From: Cyanoderma ruficeps
Lineage: Eukaryota > Chordata > Aves > Passeriformes > Timaliidae
Direction of reading: 5' to 3'
Assembly: GCA_008694505.1 (NCBI GenBank)
Contig: VZDJ01007753.1
Location: 18,263,003-18,327,002, forward strand
DNA: 64,000 nucleotides
Notes under the pieces: generated by a model
Seen by the model: only the letters and a program-made list of their open reading frames with translations
Databases searched by the model: none
Told to the model about the DNA's origin: nothing
Program-made: the position numbers and the translations under genes
Shown here: one piece after another, positions 36,389-48,900 of the stretch
Layout of the letters: each line of letters starts with the position of its first letter
Position numbering within the stretch: the stretch's first letter is position 1

Positions 36389-36407
36389 TTTATATACAGT
36401 ATATAAA
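36389..36407. repeat. Perfect 9-bp palindrome in SMOC1 3' UTR
   Basis: The sequence tttatatac, one a, then gtatataaa is a perfect inverted repeat with a 1-nt centre inside an AT-rich stretch. In RNA the 1-nt loop would need to open by one or two pairs. It may be chance in AT-rich DNA. Confidence 0.7.
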
Positions 36408-36703
36408 ATTCTTTGAGTCCCAGTGAACACAATTTTACATCATCAGTAGCTGTTCCAATTTTAAAAAGTCATGATATTGCTTCCCTCAACTTTCCAAAGT
36501 ATTAGATAATGGCATTGAAAAGCAACTAAAAACAAACCCAAACCAATTTTTTAAAAGTGCAAACGTTCTGGGTGCCACTTCTGCTACACTGGATGTTGCT
36601 GATGCTGTGTGCTTGCTCACAAGCAGCAAGGTGTCTGTCCATCTGTCACTGGATCTTTTCTTCCTTTGGGTCAGCTCCTGCCTTCCCTTCTTGTCTTCTG
36701 CTG

Positions 36704-36720
36704 CTACACCAGGCGACCTA
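36704..36720 (-). CDS. SMOC1: SMOC1 last coding segment and stop
   Basis: On the minus strand an acceptor (cacccaactcttccag) is followed by TAGGTCGCCTGGTGTAG. Joined to the single G left by the exon at 45732, this reads VGRLV and a stop, the known SMOC1 end. The acceptor is tandem (CAG then TAG): use of the second AG removes one residue and gives GGRLV in place of GVGRLV. Human SMOC1 has isoforms differing by one residue at this place (434 and 435), as I recall. The rest of the exon is 3' UTR. Confidence 0.92.
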
Positions 36721-39700
36721 CTGGAAGAGTTGGGTGGGGTGGGCAAGGAGGGAAAAACAGAACAGAAGCAGAACAAGTAAGGGAAAAAGGCAAATTAAAG
36801 CAAAAAGAAACCTGACTGATAAAGATCCAGTATAGCCTCTGCTGAAGCCATGGCCCCAGAAAGCTGAGATCCCAGAGTAAGTGTGAGGGTGAAAACAACC
36901 AGGGGCTAATGAAACAGCCTTGCTGGAAAAAGCATTGAATGAGTCACACGGAGCCTTAGGGACTGACGTATTTTTAAACACAAAACACCACTTTCTTCCC
37001 TCACCCTGGAAATGGGCATGAAGTCTAGGGAAACAACTGGTCCAGCATCCTTTGCTCTTGCTCTTCTGCCTGGCACAGCTGATGCAGAAACCCACTGTTG
37101 CCAGGCTGCCCTGCCACCATCTCCCCATCAGCCACAGCCAGCTGCCTCCTCTAGAAGACAAGCAGGTCTTTGAGGAGGCCTTTCTTCAGAAAGCTTTTGT
37201 TAAGCCCCTCACTAAAGGTTCTTAAAGAACCAAAGCTCTTATGGGATTAGAGCTAGAGCTCTGTGGATTAATTACAGGTGAAAACATGTTAAAGAAAAAG
37301 AAATGTAAGGATTTGATTTTCAAAGAGGGGAAAGGTTACCTCACTGGGAGGAAAGGCCTCACTGGGATCAGTGCTGATCAACATGCCCTGTCACAGAGGG
37401 CAAATACTGTCAAATGCAAAATTATTTCAGGTAGCCATATCTGCAATCAATTGCACAGCTCTGCAAAAGGTGCCTGCAGTGCTCAGTGACCAGCTCATAA
37501 ACACAACAGATCATTTTCCATGTCTGTAAGTGCTGTGCAGCGCGGGACTGCGGATGACCTGTCATACACTGAGCACTTTGACAGACAAGGAGGGGGCTGA
37601 AGCCACAGCAATTGTTCAAATGCCTCTGCTCAGCTTTTAGCAGCAGACAAAAATCAAGTACGCACCAGCAAACATCACATCACCAATGTACAAGGTGTAG
37701 TTGATCTTTATCTTCAGCTCTCTGTTCAGCCCATCTCACCAAGACCAGCTACACTCCCCAGAAAGATAAAGAGGGCAGCAAGAGGTATAGGAAGACTTCT
37801 GGCATTAAACAAATACACAGCCCAGGTCTCCTCAACACAAGAAGTAGTCTAACCAAACATACAGAACAAGTGGCAAAAGATATAGGCAGGGGTGAACTTC
37901 TCACTGCTTCCTACAATCCAAAATGAGAAGTACCCAACAAATCCATGAGGCAGCAAGTCTAAAAGCAAAGCAAATTATGTTGTTCATGCCTGATGAAAGG
38001 GTCTATGTGATTCAATGCCACAAAATACAGGGGGAAGCAGACCTTCACCATGATAGAGAAGAGTCTTAATGGGAACTTGTCCATGGACAAATATAATGTA
38101 AACACAATAAATCACCTAAATTATTAGCTTGATAGAAGAAGGAAGAGTAGGATAGGAGAGTAGTCATCCCATAGCTGCTTTACCCTATTCTAATTCCTTA
38201 GCAACATACTGTCTGTTCCAGCAAAAGACATAGGGCTGGACTTTGAAATGATGCAATGGAGCTGCATGTTGGTTTATTTAAATCTCTTAAGAACAACTTT
38301 GGTTTCCAGCTGTTTCTATATTGCTGTTCATGAACATAGGAGAACAGGGGAGAATGAATTCTGCAATACATGCTTATCACAGGAAAACTGAAAACATTTT
38401 GACAAGATACTCACTGAAAGGGTTAAGGCCTTGTCTTTTTCCATTGGGCAAACTGCTCAGGCTACCTGTAAAATCCAAGAACCACATTAAAGGAAGTAAA
38501 TTCCATTGCATGACAAAGGACCCTTACTCTGTTGCCAGAGTTCAAAGCACCTCCTCTGAGCATGCTCACAGCAAATCCTGCCAACAGGATTCATATGCAA
38601 GAGTCTAACCAATGTGCCTGAGATGAGAGATGTTAAATACATGGTGTTGTAGCAGCTGAATATCATGAAATCCAGAGGTTTTGCATGGGCAAGAAACAAC
38701 AATTACAAGGTTAAACTGAAGAGTGGAAGGAGAAAGAAGAAAGGAAGGATGCAAGTAGTATCATGAAGTTTCCCCAAGCAAACAATGTAGAAAGGGGGCA
38801 GCCAGAAGAGAGTGAAGGTACAGACAATACAGACAGCCCAGGTTTATTAAATCTTTCATTTGAATCAAACAAACAAGTGCCTAAAATCAAAGACCTGAAC
38901 TTATATCTGGCAGAAGGGTAGAGCTGTGACTGTGTCATGAGACAACAGGCACACACACCCTACACCAGATGGAGCTCATGGCAAGGGCCTCTGCACTGGT
39001 ACAGACAGCTCAGGGATTACAGGAGCTGTCAAAAGCATGTCACACTTCCTGTGAGCTGCTTCCTCTGATTTCAGAGGAGGGATTAGCTGAAAATGGGAGC
39101 TCCTGCTCCCAGCCAGCAGCAGTAAGCCTGTTGTCACCCTCCACTCCAGCCTATGACTTTGATTTGTGCATGCACATGACCTGAGCGCACAGCTCACTCT
39201 GCACATCAAGTACTCTACTGCAGATACTGCTCTGCACATGCAGGAACAAAATAGGCAGAAGCTCAGAGGGCAGGGGAGAGGTGCAAGAAGCCCCAAGGGC
39301 CAGGAGGCTGGGCTGTAAGATGGGAATGGAGCTGCTGGGAAAAAAAAGCCAGAGGGAGAAAAAAGTGGCCAAGGCTGAAATGGGTCACAAAGCACAGCCT
39401 GTTGACTTTAGAGAACATTAATATGAGAAACTGTGTAAGCACAGTAAGTTATTCCAAGACCCCAAACACCAGCCCAGTAGCAGGCACCTGCCCTGCTGGG
39501 ATCAGCAGAACCACAGCTCGCTGATGGCCGTGTGTCAAACGCAGCTCTGCTGCCATGGGCAGAGGCTCCACTGCCAGGGCCAGAGGATCTGCCCGGGCTG
39601 ACTGGCACTCACAGCCTGGGCCCTTCATGGGTGGCTGCCAGGGCCCTGGAGGGCACTGCCAGGCTGTCCGTCACTGCCCTGGCTGGCAGCCTGGGGAAGG

Positions 39701-42039
39701 CAGAGGGCATCAGAGAAACAACCCTCCTGCCTTCAACACCCAGTGCAGGTGAGCCTGCAGCACAGTGAACTGTGCATGAGCACAACCCATCTTTGCAGAG
39801 AGCTGAGTGAGCACTGTCTGTCTTTGGGAAGAGGCAGGGAGCTCTGTGTGTGTACAGAAGGCAGGAGCTTCCCCCCCTGCCATGGCCAGTGTGCTGGGCA
39901 CAGCCCCGTGCAGCCGTGTGGGAAACCACACTGGGGCTCATCCCCTGCTACTCTGGGGGCAGAGAGCACCACCTTCAGCTGTCTGCCAGACAAACCAGGC
40001 CAGCCACATGTACCTGTCGGAGGCAAAACCCTCCCACAGCAACACTGCACTGCTGACACAACAGAGAGGAAGGAATATGGCAGGCTGTCACTGTGGGTTA
40101 CTAATTTATAGCTGGGCAGTCCTTGGGCATTATGGGGTAACATCCCATCATTTGGCAAGTCTCATAAAGCAGAGTATTTGCTCATCCTCACAAGTACACT
40201 GTCTTGGATAACAATTCTAGTCACACTAGGCCAGGTGTCTTTCAAAAGAAAAAGCCCCAAGGAAACCCCAGCACCTTTTTATAGGAAATTATTATTCCTC
40301 AGACATACTGACAAAACCTTTCACCTTCTGAGGAGAGAAACAGCCTAGTGTTCTCAATACAATACTGATTCATACTATCCCTAACTTTTGTCACGATTAA
40401 AGGCAAATTATTGCACCTCTACAAAGCTCCAAAGAGGAGTATCTGAACGCGACAAACAGAAACAAACACTGAACCAGTGCAGCTCCTTTGATTCTAATCT
40501 AATAGCAATTAAATGTACTTTGAAATTCCTTTTTAATTCAGTCATTACCTGGTTACAGTTTTCTCATGGCCATTCAGATTGTTATTTCCTATCATCATTG
40601 GTCCAGAGGCCTTTCCCAGGTGACTGCTCTTTGCCACCTTCTCCCACACAGCAGCTTGTACAGTAATGATATAGAGCAAGTCATTACCAGCCTCCCAAGC
40701 ATCCAGTTACTTCTGAAGATAGCAATAAAAAAGGTCCAAAACATCACTGAATGAAATCTCCTGTTCAGATTGTCTGTCTGCTTTTCCTTCTTTCTGTAAC
40801 ATTTCCTCAGATTCAGTAGAAACTGACACTCTGTATAATTACATACACATACGCTTTTTAATTAAGATATTTCAATCCTGTTTCTGGACCGCACTCTTGG
40901 TGGCAGGGTTCCACCTCAGACGTCCTCATGGCCTGTGAAACACGCCCAACACCTACCATCTGACAAGCTCTTGGACAGCACAGCAATCACAGGATCTGAG
41001 CTGGCAGAAGGGAACTTCCCGTCAGCTGGCAGAGGGACATTTCTTTGCTGCTTATTCCCTTAGCTCCTCTTTGGGCAGGCACAAAATGCTGACTTTGTCT
41101 TCTGAACTTGGAAGAATATAGAAGTAAAACTCAACTCAAACAATTTGCAGCCAGCACAACTAGCAGAAGCCTCACTCAGACCTACAGCCCTCCTCTCCAG
41201 TATCATTGGACTCCAAATAATCCTGGGTCCAGTAACTTTTCAGCAAAGCTTCACAACGTGTGTCTATCTCCTCTCAAGGATCCTGCCTTTTGACTAATGC
41301 TGAGAGATAAATTTGTTCTTTGATCATACATGATTCCCCCCTTAACTCAGGCTGTGCAGACTACACTGAGGAATGCTAACTTTTAACAGGCTGTATATCA
41401 GTCTGTTTTCCTTTCACAGTTCCTCAAACAATCCTAGATCAAGTGATGGCAAAGACTGTTTCTGGCATACTCCAAGCTAAAAGCCTTGCCTGCCTGTTCT
41501 GCACCAATTTAAGAAGCCATTTGCAGGTTTCTGGAAACACTGAAGGGCTGACTCTTATGTGACTACTCCATTCTGAGATCTAAGAATGGCATTTTTCCAT
41601 GTAAATGGCCCCTGATGAAAACAAGTCTGGTTTAAAGAGAGGGACAAAAACCCGTGCAAAGTGGCCACCAGACCTAGCAGATTTGCCAGCAGCTTCCTGG
41701 GTCACCATAAGGATGGAAAAGAGGAAGGGTTTCTGACAGACTGGGAAGCTATTTTCCTCACTGGAGAACCACTGGTTGGCAATACCCACGTATTAGGTTA
41801 CCACAGATATGAAGAGCTGCTGAGGAAGGGAACATAGACACAATTATGCATCTCAAACAGATTTAATTCTAAGCTGGAAAGAGCTCAGATTCAGGTTTGT
41901 CCTTACAAATATCCCAGCTTAATCCCCACATATAAATCTTATTTGGACTCTCTAGGTCCCAAGAGCCACATAACAGTAGTGTGTTATCTATGCTCTATGT
42001 TTCCTTAAGCTCTATTTCCATATTTGGATGGAACTGCCC

Positions 42040-42040
42040 N
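42040..42040. other. Assembly gap (single N) before an A-tract
   Basis: One N precedes 18 A. As with the other two gaps, the real length of the missing sequence is unknown. Confidence 0.9.
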
Positions 42041-42579
42041 AAAAAAAAAAAAAAAAAAGGGCAAAACAGTGACAAAAATGCAGAATGCCCAAATACTGCA
42101 AAATTCGCATTATGTTTTATTTCCAAACCATTACAAGGGTTCAATTGGCCTAGAAAGAGGCATACTCACCTTGAATGATGACCCACTTTTAGTCCTTATG
42201 TACTGAACACCCAAACGGGATTTGGATCATCTGAGCTAAGTTCAGTTTTACTGAAGTATAAAAGGGGGAAATTATAGCCTTCCTTGCCTCCCTGCAACCC
42301 CTCCTCATCCAAGCTAGACCAAAAGAACTTTTCAAACAAAGCTTTTGTTGAAACAGAAACATTTCCATGAAAAGTTTTGTTTTCATCTGACATCATCAGT
42401 TTACAACTGAAAGTACATCATCAAAAAGGTTGCCAGCTATCTCTTGGCTTGAACCCACAGTGACCTCAGACCCAGCAGATCTTTGGAGGCCATGGTACAG
42501 AGAAAGACAGCAGAATACAGGCACTGACTACATGCACCTATGATCAGGATAACGGAAATTTAGAGAAGGGATAAGATTG

Positions 42580-43435
42580 TAGAATCATAGAATGATTTGG
42601 ATTGAAAGGCACCTTAAAGTTCATTTTGTTCCAACCCCCCTGCCATGGCCAAGGACACCTTTTACTAAACCAGACTAGTCAGAGCACCATCCCACCTGGT
42701 CTTGAACACTTTCAGTAATGGGGCATCCACAGCTTCTCTGGGCAGCCTGTTCCAGCCTTCATCACCCTCACAGTCAAGATTTTTTTTCTCATACCTTATC
42801 TAAACCTACTCTCTTTCAGTTTGAAGTTACTCCCCCTTGTCCTGTCACTCTGTGCTCTTGTAAAAATTCCTCTCCCTCTTTCTTTTAGACTCCCTTCAGG
42901 TACTGGAAGGCCACAATTACGTCACCCCAAGCTTTCTCCCAGGATGAACAATCCCAGTTCTCTCAGCCTTTTGTCACAGCAGAGGTGCTCCATCCCTCTA
43001 ATCTTCATGGCCCTCCTCTGGACTCACTCCAGCAGGTCCTCGTCCTTCCTGTGCTGGGACCCCAGAGCTGGATGCAGCACTGCAGGTGGGGTCTGAGCGG
43101 AGCAGAGGGGCAGAATCCCCTCCCTGGCCCTGCTGCTTTGGATGCAGCCCAGGACACGTTTGGCTCTCTGGGCTGGGAGTGCCCATGGCTGGGTCATGTC
43201 CAGCCTCTCACCCTCCAGCACCCCCAAGTCCCTCTGGGCAGAGCTGCTCTGATCTGTTCATCCATAGCCTGTGTTGTTATTGGGGATTGCCCTGAACCAG
43301 GTGCAGGACCTTGCCCTTGGTTGTCTTAAACCTCATGAGATCCCCATAAGGCCACTTCTCAAGCTTGTCCAGGTCCCTGTGGATGGCATCTCATAATTTA
43401 GGCATGGCAACTGCACCACTCAGCTTGATGTCATC
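42580..43435 (-). mobile_element. CR1 LINE, 3' portion (left of the nested LTR)
   Basis: The left edge carries the inverted tail tagaatcatagaatgatttg. Typical CR1 wording follows: cagcttctctgggcagcctg, cccccttgtcctgtcactct, gccctcctctggactcactc and aagtccctctgggcagagct. The fragment is degenerate, with frames broken throughout. It stops at gatgtcatc, where CR1 normally continues tgcaaacttgctgagg; that continuation resumes at 43743. Confidence 0.92.
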
Positions 43436-43742
43436 TGTTGCTCTAATCTTTTTCACCCTTCTAATGTTTGCATTTTTGTAGTGGAGTTTTTCACAGATTT
43501 TTATGTAAGCAAAAGTAATGTTATTGTAAACTGTTCTTCTTGTTTATCATTCTTCTATAGAAGAGAAACAATTAATAAACTTCTAGTTTGACCAGTGTCG
43601 TAAAAGAAGTGTCAACCTCATTGTCCAATCCCTGGTCATTGTCCAAAATCTATATAAATCGAAGTAAGAAAATAAACTTCCCTCTTTTTACCCTGACGAC
43701 CTAACAGTGTGTGTATCACTCATTTCATGTCCAATAGCAACA
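43436..43742 (+). mobile_element. Solo-LTR-like element nested in CR1 (307 bp)
   Basis: The insert begins TGTTGCT and ends AGCAACA, a perfect 7-bp terminal inverted repeat with the TG...CA ends of retroviral LTRs. The flanks gtcatc and atcacc match at 4 of 6 positions and both align with the CR1 consensus at that point, consistent with an old 6-bp target duplication. A TATA-like TATATAAAT (43651-43659) and AATAAA (43671-43676) lie in the right half in + orientation. No internal retroviral gene is present. The LTR family is not recognised. Confidence 0.8.
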
Positions 43743-43988
43743 ATCACCTGCTAATTTGCTGAGGGTGCACTCAATTCCACTGCGTCATTAATGAAGATAT
43801 TAAATAACACTGGTTCAGTATGAACCCCAAGTATGAACACTTGTCCCTGATGTCCCTCAGGACTCTGAGCTCTGGATGTGACTGTCCAACCAATTCCTTA
43901 TCCACCTAATAATCCAACCATCTCTCTCCAGAGGAGAGAGAGAGGTCCTCTAGAGAGGATTTGTGGGGAACCATGTCAAAGGCAAAGG
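43743..43988 (-). mobile_element. CR1 LINE continuation (right of the nested LTR)
   Basis: The CR1 body resumes with atttgctgagggtgcactca, then gatattaaataacactggtt, ccaaccaattccttatccac and ggggaaccatgtcaaaggca. It belongs to the same copy as 42580-43435, and the element ends (5'-truncated) near 43988. Confidence 0.88.
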
Positions 43989-45731
43989 TACGGACTGTTT
44001 CTAAATTTAGCAGTTCTTATGAATAGGAAGCATAGAAAACACGTCATCTACCACCTCACAACTTCATGAATTCTTTAAAAAGATCTATTACAAACTTCTT
44101 TACTGCACCTCTGGAGCACTTTCCCTCAGTTCTTTCTTCCACGTTAGTACCTGCTCTCTGCACTGCCCCCTGCACTGCTTTTTACTCCTCAACGTCCTTT
44201 AACTTATCCCTTTATCTTTCATCCTCAAGGCTTGTCAGCTCTGTAGTAGGTATGTGGAGCTGTATGACAGAACAAGATCAGAGCCTCTTTTTGATCACTG
44301 TCCTGTCCTCCTCATAGAACAGGAGAAACCATGAAAGGTTAAGGCTGTGTTCTCAGCAAACAGTTGGACAATCAGGCACTCACAACAATGTCTTGCTGCC
44401 TTCTTTCCCCTTCACATGGGCTCAAAGTTTCACATTTTCCTTTCTTCTCTCCCTTCGATTTTTTTTTTCCCCTTCCATAAAATAAATTTTGAACAGTCAG
44501 TTGGCCAGGGCAGCAGATTCCAGAGAGTCTTATTCCAGGCCAAATAGCAATAAAATCCATTTGGCATATTCATCTTATTGGGAAGGTAATAAAATTAAGG
44601 ATTGCTATTTTGGTATGTCATTCCTCAGTAAGGTACTGATGACTGAAAAAACACCTCCACAGGGCTAGGAAGCTGAATGCTTCTCACAGCTGACAAGTAA
44701 TGCTATATGCTTATTATAGTAACTAAGATGTTTGCAAAGCACCTAGAAAATGCAACTTCCCAACACCCAAATGTACTGACTTCCTTCCCACTTGTGCTAA
44801 ACCTGAGAAAAGGACTAAGGAAAGATTAAGATGGGAGGAAAAAAAAGCCACCCTTCCCAACTACCATGAAACTTACAACAACAGCTGTCTGCACAGCCAA
44901 AACACCTGCACAGGAAATTAGTCCCCTGGAATCTCCCTGTTTGCCTTCTCCTGCCAAGCAAGTCTGACCACAGTCAAGAATGACTGATAATTATTGAATC
45001 TGTGTTGAACAGTTTCAATTCCTAAAATTTCCAAAAATATCAGTTTGGTTTGGGTCCCAACAGGTGATGAGGTGAAGATGAAAAAAAGAAGAAAAGGCAG
45101 GAGGGAGGGTTGATTGCTTAAACACTAAACAGAAAGGAAAATAGGCTATTCACATGCCTTATTTCTCCCCCAAACTCAAAGTGCAATTTAAGTCTGAAAA
45201 AGGGCAACAGTACAGCCCTGTGCTTTCTTTCTGAGTTGTTCTTTTTGCATCATCCACTGTCCTGCATGCTGAATTGAGGAATGAAAATAAAAATTCTTTC
45301 TGTTAGTAAACAGGGTCTCCAGAGAAGGACTGGGTCTGTGCTGGCTCATACATCATCCAACCTGCATGACTGAGACAACAGTCTTGCTAGCTGCGTATTA
45401 CTCAGAAGGGACCTGGTCTTGACTACAGTTTCCAAGGATTTCAATGGTACAAGCACAGTTCTGGCCAAGAACTCTCATCTGTTGTCCTGTTTCTATATAG
45501 TGCTTAGCACAGAGGTCTGTGATAAGGCATGGAAGATGGAACCATAACACAAGTAACAAGCTACATTTGCATGGCAGTGTATTAATCCCACTCGTTTGCT
45601 CACACAAACTGTGGCACTTTTGAAACAGCTGGGAGAAAACAGATTTCTGAATTTGCTGTAACTCAGTTTTTATTTGTCATGTTTGTTTGTCAGTTTTTAC
45701 TGTCATGCAATGAGGAAGAAAAGGTACTCAC

Positions 45732-45979
45732 CTCCTTCCTTGCTGACTCCCAAACACCCTTTCAGCTCCTGAAGTGAGATTGATTTGTCCTTGTTGAGGT
45801 CACAGTAGTCAGTGAAACGCCGGGCACATTTCTTGGGCTTGGCTTTCTTCTTCACGTAACGTTTGAAAGGCTTTAGCTCCCGCTTGTTGATGTCATTGCT
45901 GCTGTTGTTGTCCAGCTGGCTGAAATACCAGTGTACCACTCGCTCCTCTAGTGTGTGACTGGGGTCTGGCTCAGAGAAC
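45732..45979 (-). CDS. SMOC1: SMOC1 exon, EF-hand pair of the EC domain
   Basis: The 248-nt exon is bounded on the minus strand by ctctgttccag and GGAG|gtgagt. It codes for FSEPDPSHTLEERVVHWYF, then SQLDNNSSNDINKREL, KPFKRYVKKKAKPKKCARRF and TDYCDLNKDKSISLQELKGC, ending LGVSKEG. The first EF-hand loop is DNNSSNDINKRE and the second DLNKDKSISLQE; both keep acidic or oxygen ligands at positions 1, 3, 5 and a final Glu at 12, so calcium binding is likely. A Lys/Arg-rich segment lies between them, and NNSS holds an N-glycosylation sequon. Human reads MKPFK and DKVISLPE here as I recall. One extra Gly codon sits at the exon end compared with human SKEGRLV. Confidence 0.96.
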
Positions 45980-48900
45980 CTGGAACAGAGGAAGCACAGG
46001 CCCCCGCCAAGGGGGTGCTCTCACCAACACCGTCAAGCACATGCTGAGGAGCAAGAGCTGCTCATCAAATCAGCAAGTGCTATGCTGTGTTCAAAGTAAG
46101 CAAAAACCACAGGTTTCCAATCTCCTCCTTTTAGCTGGGCTCTTCTGAGACAGATGAACTTTTCCCAAAAATGTCCTTTAGCATTAACAAGTGAATTGCC
46201 AAGAGAATCGTGGAGTCTGATACCCTCAGTAGCTCTGGTTCTCCTCACACCAGTTGCTGAAACTCTGCCTAATCCCAGAACAATCATCATTAGAGGGCAA
46301 GAGACAATCTCCCTGGTCCTTTTGACCCTTGAGTTCCCATTCAAATTGCCAGCAAGAGAGCCATGAGTGTCAGCTCTCATGGTAATTTCTGTGACAGCAA
46401 CATCTAGATTTCAGAAAGTGAACAAATTAATTCAATGCAAGACACATTCATTATTTGAAAATGTCCTTGGCCAGATACACTATTCTCCCTGTATCTGTTT
46501 ATATAATCTGAACTCCTCTGCTGTGTTTTAAGCATTTTCATGCTTTTCACATAGCTGATTGACACATAAGACTTCCATAGCAGATAAACACCACAAATCC
46601 ATTAAAAGCAGTACTACAGAGCTGGCAACTTCAGTTTGTTTCATTTCTTAATAATTGTGGTATTACAAATCTGATGCTATTTGACTCACATTTTCTTTCT
46701 GTAGACAACAACAATATCAGAGAGGAAGAAGAAAAAAAAAGCAGGAACAGCAACAGCTATAGACACTCAAATATGGAACGCTGCCTTTCAACATCATGCC
46801 ATCACTGAACAGGCACTGTTATGTCATACCATTTAAACAGTGTCTGGTGCTCTGCAGCAGCAGTGGGAAAGGAGGTTCCTCCTCAGGGATCCTGAGAACC
46901 AAGGAAGAAACTTTCTAAGCTAGTCTGTCTTTTCTCCATATGATGAGTATACCAACAGAGAAAGCTGAAAAGATGCTGAAATGAGGCTGAGATCTGAACC
47001 TTTTTTTCCTTCCAAGAATAAAGCATTTTAGTGCATGGAAATTAGTGGATAGGTAGTCAGACATGCTACACTGGCACTGATTGCTCTGACTTATTCCCGG
47101 AGACACATCCAGCTGTTGCACAAATTCCTTCCCCAGGAAGGAGAGAGGAACAGTTGCCTGGTGCAGGCAGCCAGATTCTGGTGTGAGTTTGGGGCATTCT
47201 AGCTGATGAAGCAATATGAACCCAAGTACCCTATAAAATGCTCTCAAAGACTGCCATTGACCTTGTTTCAAAAACTAGTAGGATCTATACTTATATGGTC
47301 ACTGAATTTTTTTTTTTGTTGGGAACTCGGAGAGAAAACTCTTTTTGACTTTCTGGTGTGACTAATTTTGCCTTTAAGATGCAGCTAGAGAGCCTGAAAA
47401 TACCCCCTCACACACGAGCGTATTTATTTACCCCTATGGTAAATTAAATCATTCATAAGGGGGAATCGGCAGCATGCAGAAAATGAGAACTGGAGTTTAG
47501 GTGGAGAACTGAGATCCTCATTAACCTTTTCTGATGGTTTTTACAAATGAGGATAGAAATTAGAAAGGTAGCCTCTCATCCAGAGATACTTGAACCCTTG
47601 CAACAGGTAAACACACGCAGTGCAGAGAGGCAGATAAACTGCATAACATTTTTCCCAGGGTTTTACTTGAAACTATTTCCTTTACTTAATTCTTGACTGA
47701 GAGGCAGGCAGGCATTCAGTCACAGCATCTGCTCAATGTACAATGGGATAACACTGTGCAGGAGGAAGAAGGGGTTAGCAATAAGTCTGTTTAGTTTGGA
47801 AGCCAAATATCAGGTAAGCACCTGGAATCACCTATAGACAAGCAAAAATTGCAAAATTCCCCCCAGGAAGTTGAGGAAGTGTCCTGATTTTCTAAACTCC
47901 ATGCAACGACCAGGAGGGCAGGAGAGAACAGCAACACATCCTGTGTCTTGTTTTTATGACATTTATTAACATAGCTGTTGGCCTCTCTCCCTTTTGGAAA
48001 GAAGCTGGCTATCATTTGAAGACTAGCATGCTTCCAACAGCCTCAGAGGACTTCTGTATTGCCAGGGGCTGCCTTTGCTGAAATAGCATAATAAAACCTG
48101 AGCTTTTGCATGTGAGAGTCCCCTTGTTCACACCTTGGCTTGCCCTCATTTACCGAAGGCCCACAACTAGAGAGGCAGAAATGGAGAAAATAGCAGAGTA
48201 TCTTAGAACCAACAGCAGAAAGACAACAGACAACAGCTTCTCACCACCTACTGAAGAGGCACTCAGAAGCAGGATTTTAAAGTGCCTCTTCTCCAGGGGC
48301 ACAGCAAAGAGGAGCTGTTATGAGTTATCAAGAAAGGCAACATGGCTCTCTTCAGCACTTCCACAAGGAAAATGTGGGACATTCACAGGCTAATACAAAT
48401 ACATTGACTCATGAGGTGACAATAAATCAATCTTTGCCATTACAAACATGCTGAGAGCTCATGCAGCATGCTAACAGAGCTAAAAGGAATTAGTTTAATG
48501 GCTTTGACTTTAGGAAAAAGGAAGATACAGCCATTTCTGAGTTTTTACCACTTTCTGTTGGCTGGCTTAGCAGGATTGCAGTTCCTGAGACGGTTGGTTG
48601 CCTGCCATGTCTGGTTATCATCCAGAATCCCAGCACAGGAAGCATTCCCATCATCTCAGGGTGGCCATATCTCCCTGGCTCATGAAATTCCATGATACAC
48701 TACAGAAGGGTGAAGTTACAATGCTGTATATAACTATCCTGACTTTGACCACTGCCCGTGCAAGGCACTTAGGCACTGTCCATGAAACATGAATTACTGC
48801 AACTCCACAGCACTGCTAGGCCACCTAGCTTTGCTGATGTGCCATGGCACCAGCAGTGCCTGCCAGGTCAGCTCACACAAGTCTGGGGCTCTAATTGCCC

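Larger units (their letters stand above)
33205..36703 (-). other. SMOC1: SMOC1 3' UTR (about 3.5 kb at most)
   Basis: The section follows the TAG stop at 36706-36704. Minus-strand AATAAA signals lie at 35794-35789, 34986-34981, 34221-34216 and 33229-33224, so several 3' ends are possible; the last sets the outer limit. In the sense direction the UTR has long U and U/G tracts (complement of 34370-34440 and 34613-34745), broken by a 15-N gap. A perfect 9-bp hairpin lies at 36389-36407. No coding frame of note is present. Confidence 0.65.
36721..45731 (-). other. SMOC1: SMOC1 last intron (9.0 kb)
   Basis: No exon is recognisable. It holds a CR1 copy split by a solo-LTR-like element (42580-43988) and a single-N gap with a run of A at 42040-42058. 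Elsewhere I see nothing that I can support as a gene or RNA. Confidence 0.55.
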
